64,000 bases of DNA from Synechococcus sp. A18-25c (GCF_014280035.1 NZ_CP047957.1:1054001-1118000), one strand, 5' to 3'. Positions 29,259 to 38,137 are shown, numbered from the stretch's first letter. The notes: generated by a model not told the origin, from the letters alone. Program-made: numbers and translations.

Positions 29259-29637
29259 GGCGTTGTAGTCGTTGCCCATTGACTCCCAGATCGGAGTCTC
29301 CAAGCCGTGAAATGGAGCGGGCCTCCAAGCTGTCCGTCTGGGATGCAAGCAGCTCAACGTCGTCAACAAAACCGAAGATCTTGCTGCTGAATGTGGCGTG
29401 CAGGTACGTCGCTTCGCGCTCAACAATTGTTGCGGAGGGGTCTGCCTCGATTGCTTCAGCCAAGGTGGCTAAGGATGTTTCTGCGTCGTTGACGGGCCAA
29501 ATGGCGCTGGCGCAATGCGCCGGTCCAGGGCAAGGGCTGAGATGTCCGGCTTGGATGCCCAGGTCAGTGGGAACGGGGCCGACGAAATGGAAGAGGGCCA
29601 ACATCAGCGGGAGCGTAATCGCTGAAAGAAACGTCAT
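29233..29637 (-). CDS. DUF1499 family exported protein
   Basis: This 134-residue protein begins with a hydrophobic signal/anchor (MTFLSAITLPLMLALFHFVG). It contains LGIQAGHLSPCPGPAHCASA, corresponding to the DUF1499 C-P-x(n)-C signature. Conserved TYLHATFSSKIFGFVDDVEL and SRLGDSDLGVNGQRL follow. It probably acts in the periplasm. Function is unknown. It lies downstream of the bestrophin gene on the same strand. Confidence 0.85.
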   Translation of the reverse strand: MTFLSAITLPLMLALFHFVGPVPTDLGIQAGHLSPCPGPAHCASAIWPVNDAETSLATLAEAIEADPSATIVEREATYLHATFSSKIFGFVDDVELLASQTDSLEARSISRLGDSDLGVNGQRLQRLSDVLPSR

Positions 29638-29704
29638 GGAAGGTCGGTGGTGGAGAAGTAGGGCACTGATGGCTCAGGAGGGATCGTTCAACTCCGGCCT
29701 GTGA

Positions 29705-30637
29705 TCAGGTCCAGCGCACCGGGTCGCTGGACTTGAGGTGTTGCACGTGCTCGGTTGCATGGTCCAGCAGATCGCGGCTGATGGTGAGACAGATGCTGTC
29801 GATCGGGAGCGAAAAGCTGCTGCCGTCGGAATCAAATGGACCCTCCACATAAGCGCCGATGCGCTCCGCCATGAGGAACATCATCACGATCACCACACCG
29901 CCAACGCGAGCGTGAATGGTGGGTTCGAGGTCATGGAAATAAACCAACAACAAAACACCAAAAAACCAGGACAGCAGTCGCACGAACACGTCGTAAGACG
30001 GAGGTAGCGGGGTGTTGCGAATCCTTTCCAGGCCTCCGATGGCATCGGTGCAAGCGTTGCCAAGGGCCATGAGCTGCATCCGTCCAAATCCATCGATCAA
30101 CCCCTCGCGGTGCAGGTCACCGATCCACACGCCACGGAGCGCGCCGAGCTGACGAAGGCTGGTGCTGCTCGGCAGCTTCAGATCCTTCAACAACTGGTCT
30201 TGGAAGGCGCGCAGATCGCGATGCCAGAAATTGCGCAGTTGGAAATTCAATTGCCACACCGTGGCCACTTGGAGACGCAACAGTTTGCGTTCCAGGCGTC
30301 CAGACGGTCGGCTGCTGTCGAGGTGAGCTCGCAAGGTGTCAGCCCATTCGCGACTGACATTCACCACACTGCCCCACAGTTTGCGAGCTTCCCACCAGCG
30401 TCCAATCGCTTGGGTGTTGCGGAAACCGATGAAAATCGATGCGGCGATGCCAAGGATCCTCACCGCGCTGGCACTGCCCGTCCAGCCGCGTGGAACCAAC
30501 CCGTTGGCCACCAACACGCTGATCAGCAGCAGGAGAAGGAGGTCAAATCGCATGCGCCACACCAGTGTCAGCATGACCACGCCGTAGTCCCGGCGCCGAA
30601 TCGCTGGAGGGTGTCCGTAATCTCCGAGCTCAATCAT
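29705..30637 (-). CDS. Bestrophin-family anion channel
   Basis: The start is set at the ATG 30637 (MIELGDYGHPPAIRRRDYGV), since longer starts overlap the divergent Rieske gene. The 310-residue protein has four helices. Typical bestrophin/UPF0187 segments are visible: RMRFDLLLLLLISVLVANGL, IFIGFRNTQAIGRWWEARKL and RIRNTPLPPSYDVFVRLLSW. Cyanobacterial homologues are proposed anion (chloride/bicarbonate) channels in thylakoid or plasma membrane. The role here is inferred from the family. Confidence 0.88.
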   Translation of the reverse strand: MIELGDYGHPPAIRRRDYGVVMLTLVWRMRFDLLLLLLISVLVANGLVPRGWTGSASAVRILGIAASIFIGFRNTQAIGRWWEARKLWGSVVNVSREWADTLRAHLDSSRPSGRLERKLLRLQVATVWQLNFQLRNFWHRDLRAFQDQLLKDLKLPSSTSLRQLGALRGVWIGDLHREGLIDGFGRMQLMALGNACTDAIGGLERIRNTPLPPSYDVFVRLLSWFFGVLLLVYFHDLEPTIHARVGGVVIVMMFLMAERIGAYVEGPFDSDGSSFSLPIDSICLTISRDLLDHATEHVQHLKSSDPVRWT

Positions 30638-30696
30638 GGGTTCAGTCGCGGCAACTCCCTTTCTCCGGCGATCATGACTGCCGCTGTGCTTGGCCG

Positions 30697-32019
30697 ATGC
30701 ATTCCACCTGGACAGAGCAGTGGTGGCCTGTGGCATACCTGCGCGATCTCCAGCGCCATCGCCCCAACCGGTTCACGCTGCTCGAGCGCGATCTTGTGCT
30801 CTGGTGGGATGCCCAAGCCAGTGATTGGCGGGCCTTTGAGGATGTCTGCCCACACCGCCTGGTGCCTCTGAGTGAGGGACGGATCAATGCGGCCGGTCAG
30901 CTGGAGTGCCCTTATCACGGCTGGAGTTTTGATGGAGAAGGGCATTGCTCCCGGATTCCGCAGATGCAGGAGTCCTGCTCTCCGGGTGGACGCCGTGCGA
31001 GCTGCCGAACCCTGCCGACGGCATCCGCCCAGGGACTCCTGTTTGTTTGGAGCGGTGACCCCGATGGGGCCCGCGTGGAGGATCTTCCGTTAGTTCCCTT
31101 GCTCCAGGAACAGGGAGAGGGTTGGGCTGATGGCTGGATCGTTCAGGACACCTTCCGCGATCTGCCGATGGATGCACTCACTCTTCTTGAGAATGTTCTC
31201 GATGTGAGCCACGTTCCTTTTACCCATCACCAAACCGTCGGCCGGCGTGAGAATGCTGCTCCGGTCGAAGCGGTGATCTCGTCTGAGAGTTGGCGTGGAT
31301 TTGAAGCGCTGTGGGAGGAGGGGCCAAGACGCGGAAAGCTGGGTTCACAGCTCACGCAGTTCCGGGCACCGCAATTGATGTGGCATGACCTGAATGCCAA
31401 GGGTTTCGCGCGGATTCTCACCGTGGTTTACGCCGTGCCCATCCGCCGTGGTGAATGCCGTTTGTTTGCTCGCTTCCCCTTTCAGTTTTCGTCATTGTTG
31501 CCGCGGATCCTGATCGGACTGCGGCCGCGTTGGTTGCAGCACATTGGCAACCACAAGGTGTTGGAGGATGACCAGGTGTTCCTCCATTGGCAGGAACGTG
31601 TGCTCGAGGCCGCTGGCGGGAGCTCTGAGGCCCAACGCGCCTTCTACTTGCCGACCGCTTCGGACCGTTACGTAGCCGCTTTGCATCGCTGGGTGAACAC
31701 CCATGGAGGCGAGCCCTTCGCTGGACAGGCTCTCCCACCACGCCAAGCGGTGGAGAGCTTGATGGATCGATACCACAGTCACACCGTGCATTGCCGCAGC
31801 TGTTCCACAGCCTTGATCTGGGTCCGGCGACTGCAGCCTTGGTGTTGGGGACTGTTGTGGATCAGTGCTGTGTTGGTCGGTTTGGGTCAGCTGGGGTGGC
31901 TCAGCTATCTGGGGCTTGGATTGGCCTTGATCGCGTGGGTCATGGAGCAGCGCTTCAAGCGCTGGGAGCGTGGCCTGACGCTTGGTGACGGGCAGGCTCC
32001 GCGCAATCATGGTGGTTAA
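30697..32019 (+). CDS. Rieske oxygenase, pheophorbide a oxygenase (PaO/Lls1)-like
   Basis: The 440-residue protein has a Rieske [2Fe-2S] site at residues ~48-75 (DVCPHRLVPLSEG ... LECPYHGWSF, C-x-H and C-x2-H). It also has a mononuclear iron site DALTLLENVLDVSHVPFTHH. The C-terminus carries a CRSCSTAL pair and two hydrophobic helices, as in PaO/ACD1-type oxygenases. These enzymes act on chlorophyll breakdown products or related substrates at membranes. The substrate in this organism is not known. It is divergent from bestrophin, 59 bp apart. Confidence 0.87.
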   Translation: MHSTWTEQWWPVAYLRDLQRHRPNRFTLLERDLVLWWDAQASDWRAFEDVCPHRLVPLSEGRINAAGQLECPYHGWSFDGEGHCSRIPQMQESCSPGGRRASCRTLPTASAQGLLFVWSGDPDGARVEDLPLVPLLQEQGEGWADGWIVQDTFRDLPMDALTLLENVLDVSHVPFTHHQTVGRRENAAPVEAVISSESWRGFEALWEEGPRRGKLGSQLTQFRAPQLMWHDLNAKGFARILTVVYAVPIRRGECRLFARFPFQFSSLLPRILIGLRPRWLQHIGNHKVLEDDQVFLHWQERVLEAAGGSSEAQRAFYLPTASDRYVAALHRWVNTHGGEPFAGQALPPRQAVESLMDRYHSHTVHCRSCSTALIWVRRLQPWCWGLLWISAVLVGLGQLGWLSYLGLGLALIAWVMEQRFKRWERGLTLGDGQAPRNHGG

Positions 32020-32042
32020 ACGACGCGGGAGGTGCTCCAGCG

Positions 32043-32312
32043 ATGATCCGTGTGACCGCCAACTGTCCGGAGAGCGTGATCCTGGCTCTAGGTGCACGAG
32101 ATTGGCCCGTTTGGGCTTGTGAAGTCAGTGTCTTTCCATGGCATTACGATCAACGTGAAACCTGTCTGTTGCTAGAGGGAGACGTGACCGTGACTCCAGA
32201 TCGAGGTGAGCCGGTGCGATTTTCTGATGGTGATCTGGTGGAGTTTCCTGCTGGACTCTCCTGCACCTGGGAGGTGCATCATCCGGTCAGGAAGCATTAC
32301 CAATTCGGTTGA
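32043..32312 (+). CDS. Cupin-domain protein (DUF861/EutQ-like)
   Basis: This 89-residue single-domain cupin has a core VSVFPWHYDQRETCLLLEGD, EPVRFSDGDLVEFPAGLSCT and a short C-terminal strand. It is a compact beta-barrel. A metal site is not obvious because most motif-1 His residues are replaced. The family includes (S)-ureidoglycine aminohydrolase-like proteins, but the activity here is unknown. It starts 23 bp after the Rieske gene and may be co-transcribed. Confidence 0.8.
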   Translation: MIRVTANCPESVILALGARDWPVWACEVSVFPWHYDQRETCLLLEGDVTVTPDRGEPVRFSDGDLVEFPAGLSCTWEVHHPVRKHYQFG

Positions 32313-32407
32313 TCGCGGAATGGTCTGGGGTCTTTGCCGCACGCTTCGATCGTGTCTACGTTGCAACAGATCCGATGGCACAGATCACGTGCTGATCACG
32401 ATTGACG

Positions 32408-32661
32408 ATGGCGATTCCTGAGCGCACGCGATTTCGGATTTTTGCTCTCGGCTTTTTGTTCTGCTGGGCATTTTGATTGCGCTTGCCTTCCCGATTGGCA
32501 TCTCCGTGATCATGGGTCTGATCTATTGCTTTGACAGCAACACGCTGAGTTGCACCGATGCCTTTGTGCTGATGTTTGCTTTCTTGGGCTGCTCATTACT
32601 GAGTGCCTTGGGAGCATCCCGCATGTGGACCAAGGCCAGCCGCGTTCGAGCCAAAAGCTGA
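32408..32661 (+). pseudogene. Small two-helix membrane protein gene split by a frameshift
   Basis: Frame 2 from the ATG 32408 reads MAIPERTRFRIFALGFLF and soon stops at 32474. Frame 1 then continues with a second clear hydrophobic segment (GILIALAFPIGISVIMGLIY) and the tail MWTKASRVRAKS up to 32661. Adding one T to the T5 run around 32454 joins them into a coherent ~84-residue two-helix protein. This is either a true frameshift, a sequencing error, or a downstream TTG start (32473). I infer one original gene. Confidence 0.5.
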
Positions 32662-32696
32662 TCGTTTGTATCCACGACGCTTATCAGTACAAACAC

Positions 32697-32725
32697 CTAG
32701 TCACAGAGCTTTACAAAGTGACTAG
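32697..32725. repeat. Perfect 8-bp inverted repeat CTAGTCAC/GTGACTAG
   Basis: The arms CTAGTCAC (32697-32704) and GTGACTAG (32718-32725) are perfect complements with a 13-base spacer. An outer pair, TTTGTA (32665-32670) and TACAAA (32688-32693), lies just upstream. They precede a cluster of very small membrane-peptide genes. They could be operators or an RNA stem. No T-run follows. Confidence 0.5.
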
Positions 32726-32755
32726 CGTGCTTCGCATAACTTCATGGGCAATGCG

Positions 32756-32884
32756 ATGACCGATTACACGTCTGCCATCTATGGCCTAATCGCGTTTGTC
32801 GCTGTGATCACAGCTGGAGTTGTCTACGTGCTGGCCCAGCCGACAGATTTACCCTCCCTGAAAAATTCCAAGGACCCGCGATGA
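32756..32884 (+). CDS. Single-helix membrane peptide, 42 residues
   Basis: The frame reads MTDYTSAIYGLIAFVAVITA, then GVVYVLAQPTDLPSLKNSKD and PR. It has one clear membrane helix after a short acidic N-terminus. An in-frame ATG at 32744 is an alternative start. No Shine-Dalgarno is evident. Codon use and the helix suggest a real small protein. Function is unknown. Confidence 0.5.
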   Translation: MTDYTSAIYGLIAFVAVITAGVVYVLAQPTDLPSLKNSKDPR

Positions 32885-32927
32885 GTCGTGATGCACGCAT
32901 CCTGACTCCAGAGTTTCAGTTGTAAAC

Positions 32928-33029
32928 ATGGACAGTGACTTAATGGAAATTTTCACGGCAATTGCGATTCTTCCTTTTATTGCTGCCTTGGCGATTGGTG
33001 CTCGAGAGGCAGAAAAAAATGACCGCTAG
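32928..33029 (+). CDS. Single-helix membrane peptide, 33 residues
   Basis: The product MDSDLMEIFTAIAILPFIAA continues LAIGAREAEKNDR. It has an acidic N-terminus, one hydrophobic helix and a charged tail. It is the second of three neighbouring one-helix frames. The architecture recalls small photosystem or cytochrome complex subunits, but no match was recognised. Confidence 0.45.
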   Translation: MDSDLMEIFTAIAILPFIAALAIGAREAEKNDR

Positions 33030-33035
33030 TGCGCC

Positions 33036-33125
33036 ATGTTGACGTTGCTTTTCTGTGGCGCCCTGGCGTTGTTCAACGTGGCCTTGATCAGCTTTGTTCT
33101 TTTCTTTGGCCGGCATTTTCCTTGA
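33036..33125 (+). CDS. Single-helix membrane peptide, 29 residues
   Basis: The frame MLTLLFCGALALFNVALISF ends VLFFGRHFP. It begins 6 bp after the previous small gene and is almost entirely one membrane helix, like PetL/PsbX-size subunits. Such short frames can occur by chance, so confidence is modest. Confidence 0.35.
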   Translation: MLTLLFCGALALFNVALISFVLFFGRHFP

Positions 33126-34165
33126 AACTGCGTCGCGCGTTCAGCAGTTGAAGTGCCGTCAAAGTGGAGTTCATCGCAGCTGGGTTGATTTGGTGTTGAT
33201 CGGATAAACGATGGGTATTTGTTGATGCTGTGTCTTCTCTTGTTGCAATGCGGCATGATCTAAATATCGGCGTCTGCATTCCATTGGGGGCAACATGGCT
33301 GCCAACCAACGCGCAGCAATTCGCGCCAGAGCAGGTCTGCAGTCGATTCTCGTAAGTGCAAGCGGGTGGTCAGGAGAGGATGCTGGTCTGGAAAAGGTCG
33401 CCCTGAATCCACGAACACCCTGGGGTCGCGTTTTTGGCTCTTTTCATCATCGTGGAACCGCTTCGTTTCCTGGGTGCGGGGGTCCTGGATCCAGCCGTGA
33501 CGGGACATCGCTTGCGTGGGGTGATGAGGGATTCACGCATCCACTCCTCGGCCTTAAACGGTGCGTAGGGCGAGCTGGGAGCCATGGATCCGCTGCTGAT
33601 ACACCTGTTCTATTCGGGTAGTACGCATGTGTCAATGCACATGGCTGCTCCGTTCCACGGTTGCCTCAGTTGCTCGGTGTTGGCGCTGATGGTTTGCGGG
33701 GTGGTGCAGGCCTGAACGGGCAATCCGCGCATCCGGCGCCGCAGCAGCCTCGTTGGCTTGTCTTCATCAAGCCACCCTAGAAACCAATGGGATCACAACG
33801 CCTGGCGTTTCCGCCTTTGACGGATTGGTCAACCGTGTGAGCAAGATCACAGCTGAGGTTGATCGTGATCAGGACCGGGATTCTTGATTCCTACGAGAGT
33901 GGGTGTGTACAGCACGTCTTGGCATGCAAGACCACACAGGAGCCAGAACCATGCGAGTGATCCATTGCTGGTTTTGAAGCCAGCTGCCGGGGAGCCTGAC
34001 GCTCAATTGATGAGCTGAAAGTTATACAAAACCCTCTATGGGAAAGACAAGGCAGGTCGTGTGGTTTCCTGATCGATCCCCCGGCATCACTTTTCGATCA
34101 GCATCCCCATCCCGGGATGATCCGTGGCAAATCCCGCTGCTGTAGCTAAGGAGAACACACCTGGC
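33126..34165. other. Gene-poor stretch
   Basis: About 1 kb without a convincing gene. Open frames of 60-108 codons exist on both strands near 33295-33635 (for example one starting MAANQRAAIRARAGLQSILV). They overlap each other on opposite strands and have no recognisable domain or good ribosome site. The sequence from about 33640 to 34140 shows no coding signal at all. No RNA gene was recognised. Confidence 0.5.
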
Positions 34166-34492
34166 TTGCAAACTGTGCAGCACTATCTGATCGTCTGGAC
34201 GTTTCCGACCGTGGAAGGCGCCTGGCACTCATGCCCTGGTTTTGCGGACTACATCAATGCTGGTGGTCCTGGTGACAGGTTTGATGGCTTCGAGTTGAAA
34301 TATCGCGTTTGTGAGCCCATCAGCGGAAGTGGTGTTGCCATCGCCGTAGCCACTGATATCGGCAAGGTTTGGGCTCACCTGGGTCCTTGGATCAAAGGCT
34401 TCGGCATTCAGTTTGAGGTCACGGCTGTCGTTTCCGATGCCGAGTTCGCAGCTCTATGGCCTGGTGTCGAAGCGGCGGCGGCGGTCGAGTGA
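34166..34492 (+). CDS. DUF3303 family protein
   Basis: The family core is VQHYLIVWTFPTVEGAWHSC, then DRFDGFELKYRVCEPISGSG, VAIAVATDIGKVWAHLGPWI and FEVTAVVSDAEFAALW. This is a small alpha/beta dimer-type fold, common in marine cyanobacteria. I place the start at the TTG 34166 (108 residues), with AAGGAG at 34148-34153. A GTG at 34175 fits equally, and a GTG at 34124 is also open. Function is unknown. Confidence 0.75.
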   Translation: MQTVQHYLIVWTFPTVEGAWHSCPGFADYINAGGPGDRFDGFELKYRVCEPISGSGVAIAVATDIGKVWAHLGPWIKGFGIQFEVTAVVSDAEFAALWPGVEAAAAVE

Positions 34493-34570
34493 TCTGGCGT
34501 GCCTTGAAGCCAATCGTTTGGTTCAGGGCCACCGTTGGAGCATGATGAAGAGAATCGAAAGGTGACCGTC

Positions 34571-34753
34571 ATGCTGACCGGTGGTCCGTCTTGCCCTCTC
34601 CATTTAGGAACCCTCGATAGTCCCGATTACTGGACTGATGATGCGTTGATGGCGGCAGTTCGCCCTTTGTCGGCGACTGAGTTGCATCGCATGGCTCTAG
34701 GTCTGCAGCACCTGAAAGAGCGTCGCGATCAGTTTGATCCAGCACAGTGCTGA
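34571..34753 (+). CDS. Small acidic protein, 60 residues
   Basis: From the ATG at 34571 (MLTGGPSCPLHLGTLDSPDY) the product continues WTDDALMAAVRPLSATELHR and ends KERRDQFDPAQC. A GTG at 34562 in the same frame may be used instead. It is soluble and helical in the second half. No known family was recognised. It lies in a row of short genes. Confidence 0.5.
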   Translation: MLTGGPSCPLHLGTLDSPDYWTDDALMAAVRPLSATELHRMALGLQHLKERRDQFDPAQC

Positions 34754-34879
34754 GATGATCAATGTTGAAGCTCTCGTCCCTGAAGATGGCTCCAACATCT
34801 GTGAATCAAAACTCAGTATCAATAATCACCTGACGATCTAGCACATAAGGATTACCAAGAGAGCACATGCTTGATTGAA

Positions 34880-35074
34880 ATGACGCGTTTTGTGATGCGA
34901 AACGGGGATGTCTTCGAATCATCGAAGGATCCGCGCCATTTTGATGCGTATTGCTACCGCAAGGATGGCGTCGAAGAGACGTGCATCATGTTGTCGGATC
35001 AATCGGAGATTCAATTTCTAATGCAGATGGGCAATGATGCGCATCTGAAATTTGACGCCGTCGAGTTGGGCTAA
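34880..35074 (+). CDS. Small soluble protein, 64 residues
   Basis: The product begins MTRFVMRNGDVFESSKDPRH, continues FDAYCYRKDGVEETCIMLSD and ends DAHLKFDAVELG. The alternating pattern suggests a small beta-rich fold. A TTG at 34871 is an upstream alternative. The family is unknown. Confidence 0.5.
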   Translation: MTRFVMRNGDVFESSKDPRHFDAYCYRKDGVEETCIMLSDQSEIQFLMQMGNDAHLKFDAVELG

Positions 35075-35205
35075 CGGCTTTTGCCAGTCTGCTGCGCTGG
35101 CTTGTGTCGGTGGCGGGGGCACTTTGATGTGGGTCAAAGCACGTCTTGTGCCGTTCTTCGATGTCGTTGCTAGCAGTGAAGGTGTGAGTGATGTTGGAGT
35201 GAGTG

Positions 35206-35394
35206 ATGTTCTGCATTCAACGGCAGGAAGCCCCCGATCAATGGGTGCAGGAGCTCTGTTTCAAGACGGAGTTCAAGGCCTACATGTGTGCTCGGACCAA
35301 GTCCTTGGCCACGATGAACACCTACCGAGTGATTGATCCTGTTCTCAACGAAGTGACAACGGTTGTGCGCGAAGGCAAGGGGTTGACTCACTAG
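35206..35394 (+). CDS. Small basic protein, 62 residues
   Basis: The ATG at 35206 has GGAG six bases upstream. The product is MFCIQRQEAPDQWVQELCFK, then TEFKAYMCARTKSLATMNTY and RVIDPVLNEVTTVVREGKGL. The good ribosome site and the amphipathic pattern support a real gene. The family is not recognised. Confidence 0.6.
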   Translation: MFCIQRQEAPDQWVQELCFKTEFKAYMCARTKSLATMNTYRVIDPVLNEVTTVVREGKGLTH

Positions 35395-35806
35395 GGCGAG
35401 CGCCATCCCTCTCCTTGGGTGGTGCTTTCAGAGCTCGACGACGTTGAATCGTCGTCATTGAACGTGCTCGTTTCGGAGGTGCATGTGATGCTGCTCCATG
35501 TCAACGCAGGTCATGGAGTGATGCTGTGGTCGATATCGACATCCCTTGCTGTGTTGAGATTGTCTGATTGATTGCAGGGAATCTTTTCGACAAGGCCTTC
35601 ATTTTCGGTTGGCCATCAAGTTTGTGGAGATCCCCCAGCTTTGAAGATCTTGCGTGGTCTCTTGACGAGCAACGTCAAAGCCCTGGGTGGGGCGTCTGAC
35701 TCTTCACCAGTGATCAGTCAAAGCAGTTGATGTTGTTGATTGGGGCCTCCAGCCAGGCCAATGCTTGGATCGATAATGAATTGAGTCGCCGTGCTCCTGG
35801 CTGGAA
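35395..35806. other. Intergenic stretch without recognised feature
   Basis: About 410 bp between two small genes. I see no convincing coding frame, RNA or repeat, only short overlapping open frames on both strands. Confidence 0.5.
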
Positions 35807-35941
35807 TCAGTCACCTGTGACCGGAAGAGCGGCGTCCTTCGGTAAATCGCCTTGGTGGATTTCACCCAGCATGATGCCGATGCCTGCACCCGTCACAGTG
35901 ATCATTGCAGCCACTAGCAAAAGCCAATGTTTCGCTTTCAT
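35807..35941 (-). CDS. Single-helix membrane peptide, 44 residues
   Basis: The minus-strand frame starts MKAKHWLLLVAAMITVTGAG, continues IGIMLGEIHQGDLPKDAALP and ends VTGD. It has a positively charged start, one Gly-rich helix and an acidic exterior tail, a plausible N-in membrane or secreted peptide. The family is unknown. Confidence 0.5.
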   Translation of the reverse strand: MKAKHWLLLVAAMITVTGAGIGIMLGEIHQGDLPKDAALPVTGD

Positions 35942-36286
35942 CGACCATCAGAGCAGTGGTTTGTTGGGGCAGCTCTCCTGAGGGCAAGAGAGCGACACGT
36001 TTCGTTTTAGCCGCACTAAACGATTTTTTCTCGCCCAGACGTCTTTCAGCACACAGTTTCGCTGTGATCGTTGGCAGGCTGATGGCATGAAGAAGCCTCC
36101 GGATTCCTTGTGAAAAGGTGGATCTGATAGTTTTGCCGTCGCAACGACGGCTTGGGGTGGGTAGGACCGATCGTTCTGGCTTGCGATGCTGTGACCATTA
36201 CCGTCTTGATTCATGTGGCCGTCTATTTCGCTGGATCCAGTTGTTCTTTGTGCCTACGGTGAATCAGCCTCCATCCAGGTGTCATC
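35942..36286. other. Intergenic stretch upstream of the Dabb gene
   Basis: About 345 bp. A hydrophobic frame (WVGPIVLACDAVTITVLIHV) occurs near 36155-36250 on the plus strand but has only a TTG start and follows an in-frame stop, so it is not called. No other feature was seen. Confidence 0.4.
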
Positions 36287-36583
36287 GTGATCAGGCATCT
36301 TTTGCTGTTGCAGTTCAAGCCCAATACTGACCAAGATCGTATTGATGCAATGTTTGGTCAGTTTGTTCGGCTTAAGGCCAGGATTGATGGCATTGAATCG
36401 ATCGAATATGGTACCAATCAAAGTCCTGAAAATCTAAATAAAAGTTATACGCATTCTGTTGTGGTGACGTTTTCAGATTCGTCGGCTAGAGATCATTACT
36501 TGGTTCATCCAGATCACAAGGCTCTCGAGGCTGTCTTGCTCGATCTTTTGGCTGATCTGATTGTTTTTGATCTTGAAGCATGA
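36287..36583 (+). CDS. Dabb (stress-responsive alpha/beta barrel) domain protein
   Basis: This 98-residue protein with a GTG start is a single Dabb ferredoxin-like domain. It shows IRHLLLLQFKPNTDQDRIDA, DGIESIEYGTNQSPENLNKS, YTHSVVVTFSDSSARDHYLV and HPDHKALEAVLLDLLADLIV. The HP-x-H region is typical of the family. Dabb proteins form dimeric barrels and are often stress-linked; the activity is unknown. The A+T-rich codons differ from neighbouring housekeeping genes. Confidence 0.85.
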   Translation: MIRHLLLLQFKPNTDQDRIDAMFGQFVRLKARIDGIESIEYGTNQSPENLNKSYTHSVVVTFSDSSARDHYLVHPDHKALEAVLLDLLADLIVFDLEA

Positions 36584-36599
36584 ATCCTGGGTCATTCGC

Positions 36600-38042
36600 T
36601 TAGGAAGGGTTTGCAAGCACGACAGCGGATTGCGGTGAAAGACAGGGCGATGCGGTGTCTTCATCACAGCTCCACAACGTCTTGGCAGTGGTTTGGGCTG
36701 CGGGTAACGCCAATGGGTGGATTCGGCTTCGATTAATCCACACCTCAAGGCCTTCAGCCTGTGCAACTAACCCATCAGTTCCGACGGCTCTCCAGCTCAG
36801 ATCTCCCTGCCGAAAGACCGAATACGTTCGTCTGAGATCGGCTAATTCCTTGAGGTAAGCCCTGAAATCGGCATTCCAGGCTTGTTTCCACGGGAAAGCT
36901 TCTCGGCAGGCTGGTTCTGGCCCGCTGGAATGTTCTGAATCGGGACCGCCAGCGAGACCTGTTTCTGTGCCGTAGTAAAGGCAAGGCGCTCCGGGTTGCA
37001 GAAACAGCAATAACAGCGCCAGCTTCATCGCTTTCAGATCGCCATTGAGGCTGTGCAAGGCCCTCGGCACATCGTGACTATCGAGAAGATTCATCTGCGC
37101 GCGGTTGACCTCTGGCCTGTAGGAACGCGTTGTGTTGCTCCAGATATCGAGTAACTCCTCGCTGCTGCGGGCCTGGAGGGGATACTCCGGATTTTGGTAG
37201 CCCTGCCTTAAGGCGTTGTTCCCCGTCCAACCGAGGGTGCTCCAGCCGATTCGGTAATTCATCACTCCATCGAAATGCTGCCCTTGAAGCCACGAATGGG
37301 CATCGCCCCAGATCTCTCCGACGATCCACGCATCAGCATTCACAGCTCGTACGACGCGCCGGAACTCCACCCAGAAATCCTTGGGTACTTCATCGGGGAC
37401 GTCCAGACGCCAGCCATCAATTCCCTTGTCCAGCCAATGGCGCGCGACCGACAACAGGTAGTCCTGAACCGCTGGGTTGCTGTGGTTGAACTTGGGCAGG
37501 TCTGCGATGGACCACCAGCAGTCGTATCCACAGTCTTCCCCTTCTCGCGGATAGGGGTTGATGGGCCATTTTCTGATGTGAAACCAATCTCTGTAGGGCG
37601 ACGCTTGACCGTTCTCCACAACGTGATGGAACGCCCAGAAGCCCCGTCCGCAGTGATTGAAAACACCGTCGAGCACAAGACGCATCCCTCTGGCATGCAC
37701 TGCAGTGATCAGGGCATCGAGGGATGCATTGCCACCCAAGAGGGGATCAACTTGCATGTAGTCGTAGGCGTGATAGCGGTGATTGCTTGCTGAACTGAAG
37801 ATGGGTGTCAGGTAGAGGCAGGTCACTCCCATCGACTGGATGTGATCCAGTGCATCGATCACCCCGAAGAGATCGCCACCATGGAACCCCTGTTCCGTCG
37901 GGTCGCATCCCCAAGGTTTGAAAACAAGGTTGCGCTGTTCACTGACGCGTCCACTGCGGCGGAAGCGATCGGGGAAGATCTGATAGATCACAGCTTCTTC
38001 TACCCAAACCGGTGGATTGTTGAAGGTCGCCACTGCCTGCAA
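36600..38042 (-). CDS. GH13 alpha-glucosidase/neopullulanase-type enzyme
   Basis: This 480-residue alpha-amylase superfamily protein has all four conserved regions: LVLDGVFNHCG (region I), DGWRLDVPDEVPKDFW (II, nucleophile Asp), AWIVGEIWGDAHSWL (III, acid/base Glu) and NLLDSHDVPRALH (IV). The N-terminal WVEEAVIYQIFPDRFRRSGR opens the TIM barrel. There is no separate N-terminal starch-binding domain and no signal peptide. It probably hydrolyses alpha-glucans or maltodextrins in the cytoplasm. It is the only long gene in a region of very small genes. Confidence 0.9.
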   Translation of the reverse strand: MQAVATFNNPPVWVEEAVIYQIFPDRFRRSGRVSEQRNLVFKPWGCDPTEQGFHGGDLFGVIDALDHIQSMGVTCLYLTPIFSSASNHRYHAYDYMQVDPLLGGNASLDALITAVHARGMRLVLDGVFNHCGRGFWAFHHVVENGQASPYRDWFHIRKWPINPYPREGEDCGYDCWWSIADLPKFNHSNPAVQDYLLSVARHWLDKGIDGWRLDVPDEVPKDFWVEFRRVVRAVNADAWIVGEIWGDAHSWLQGQHFDGVMNYRIGWSTLGWTGNNALRQGYQNPEYPLQARSSEELLDIWSNTTRSYRPEVNRAQMNLLDSHDVPRALHSLNGDLKAMKLALLLLFLQPGAPCLYYGTETGLAGGPDSEHSSGPEPACREAFPWKQAWNADFRAYLKELADLRRTYSVFRQGDLSWRAVGTDGLVAQAEGLEVWINRSRIHPLALPAAQTTAKTLWSCDEDTASPCLSPQSAVVLANPS

Positions 38043-38137
38043 AAGTTTGCGTCCTGATGAGCTTTGGTTAGCAGCTCATCCAATCGACGGCCATAGGACC
38101 TGTCGTCGATCGCCGATCGACTTGTGGAGTGGATGAA

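Noticed and set aside
33295-33635. Overlapping frames on both strands
   Set aside because: No domain, no ribosome site and mutual overlap.
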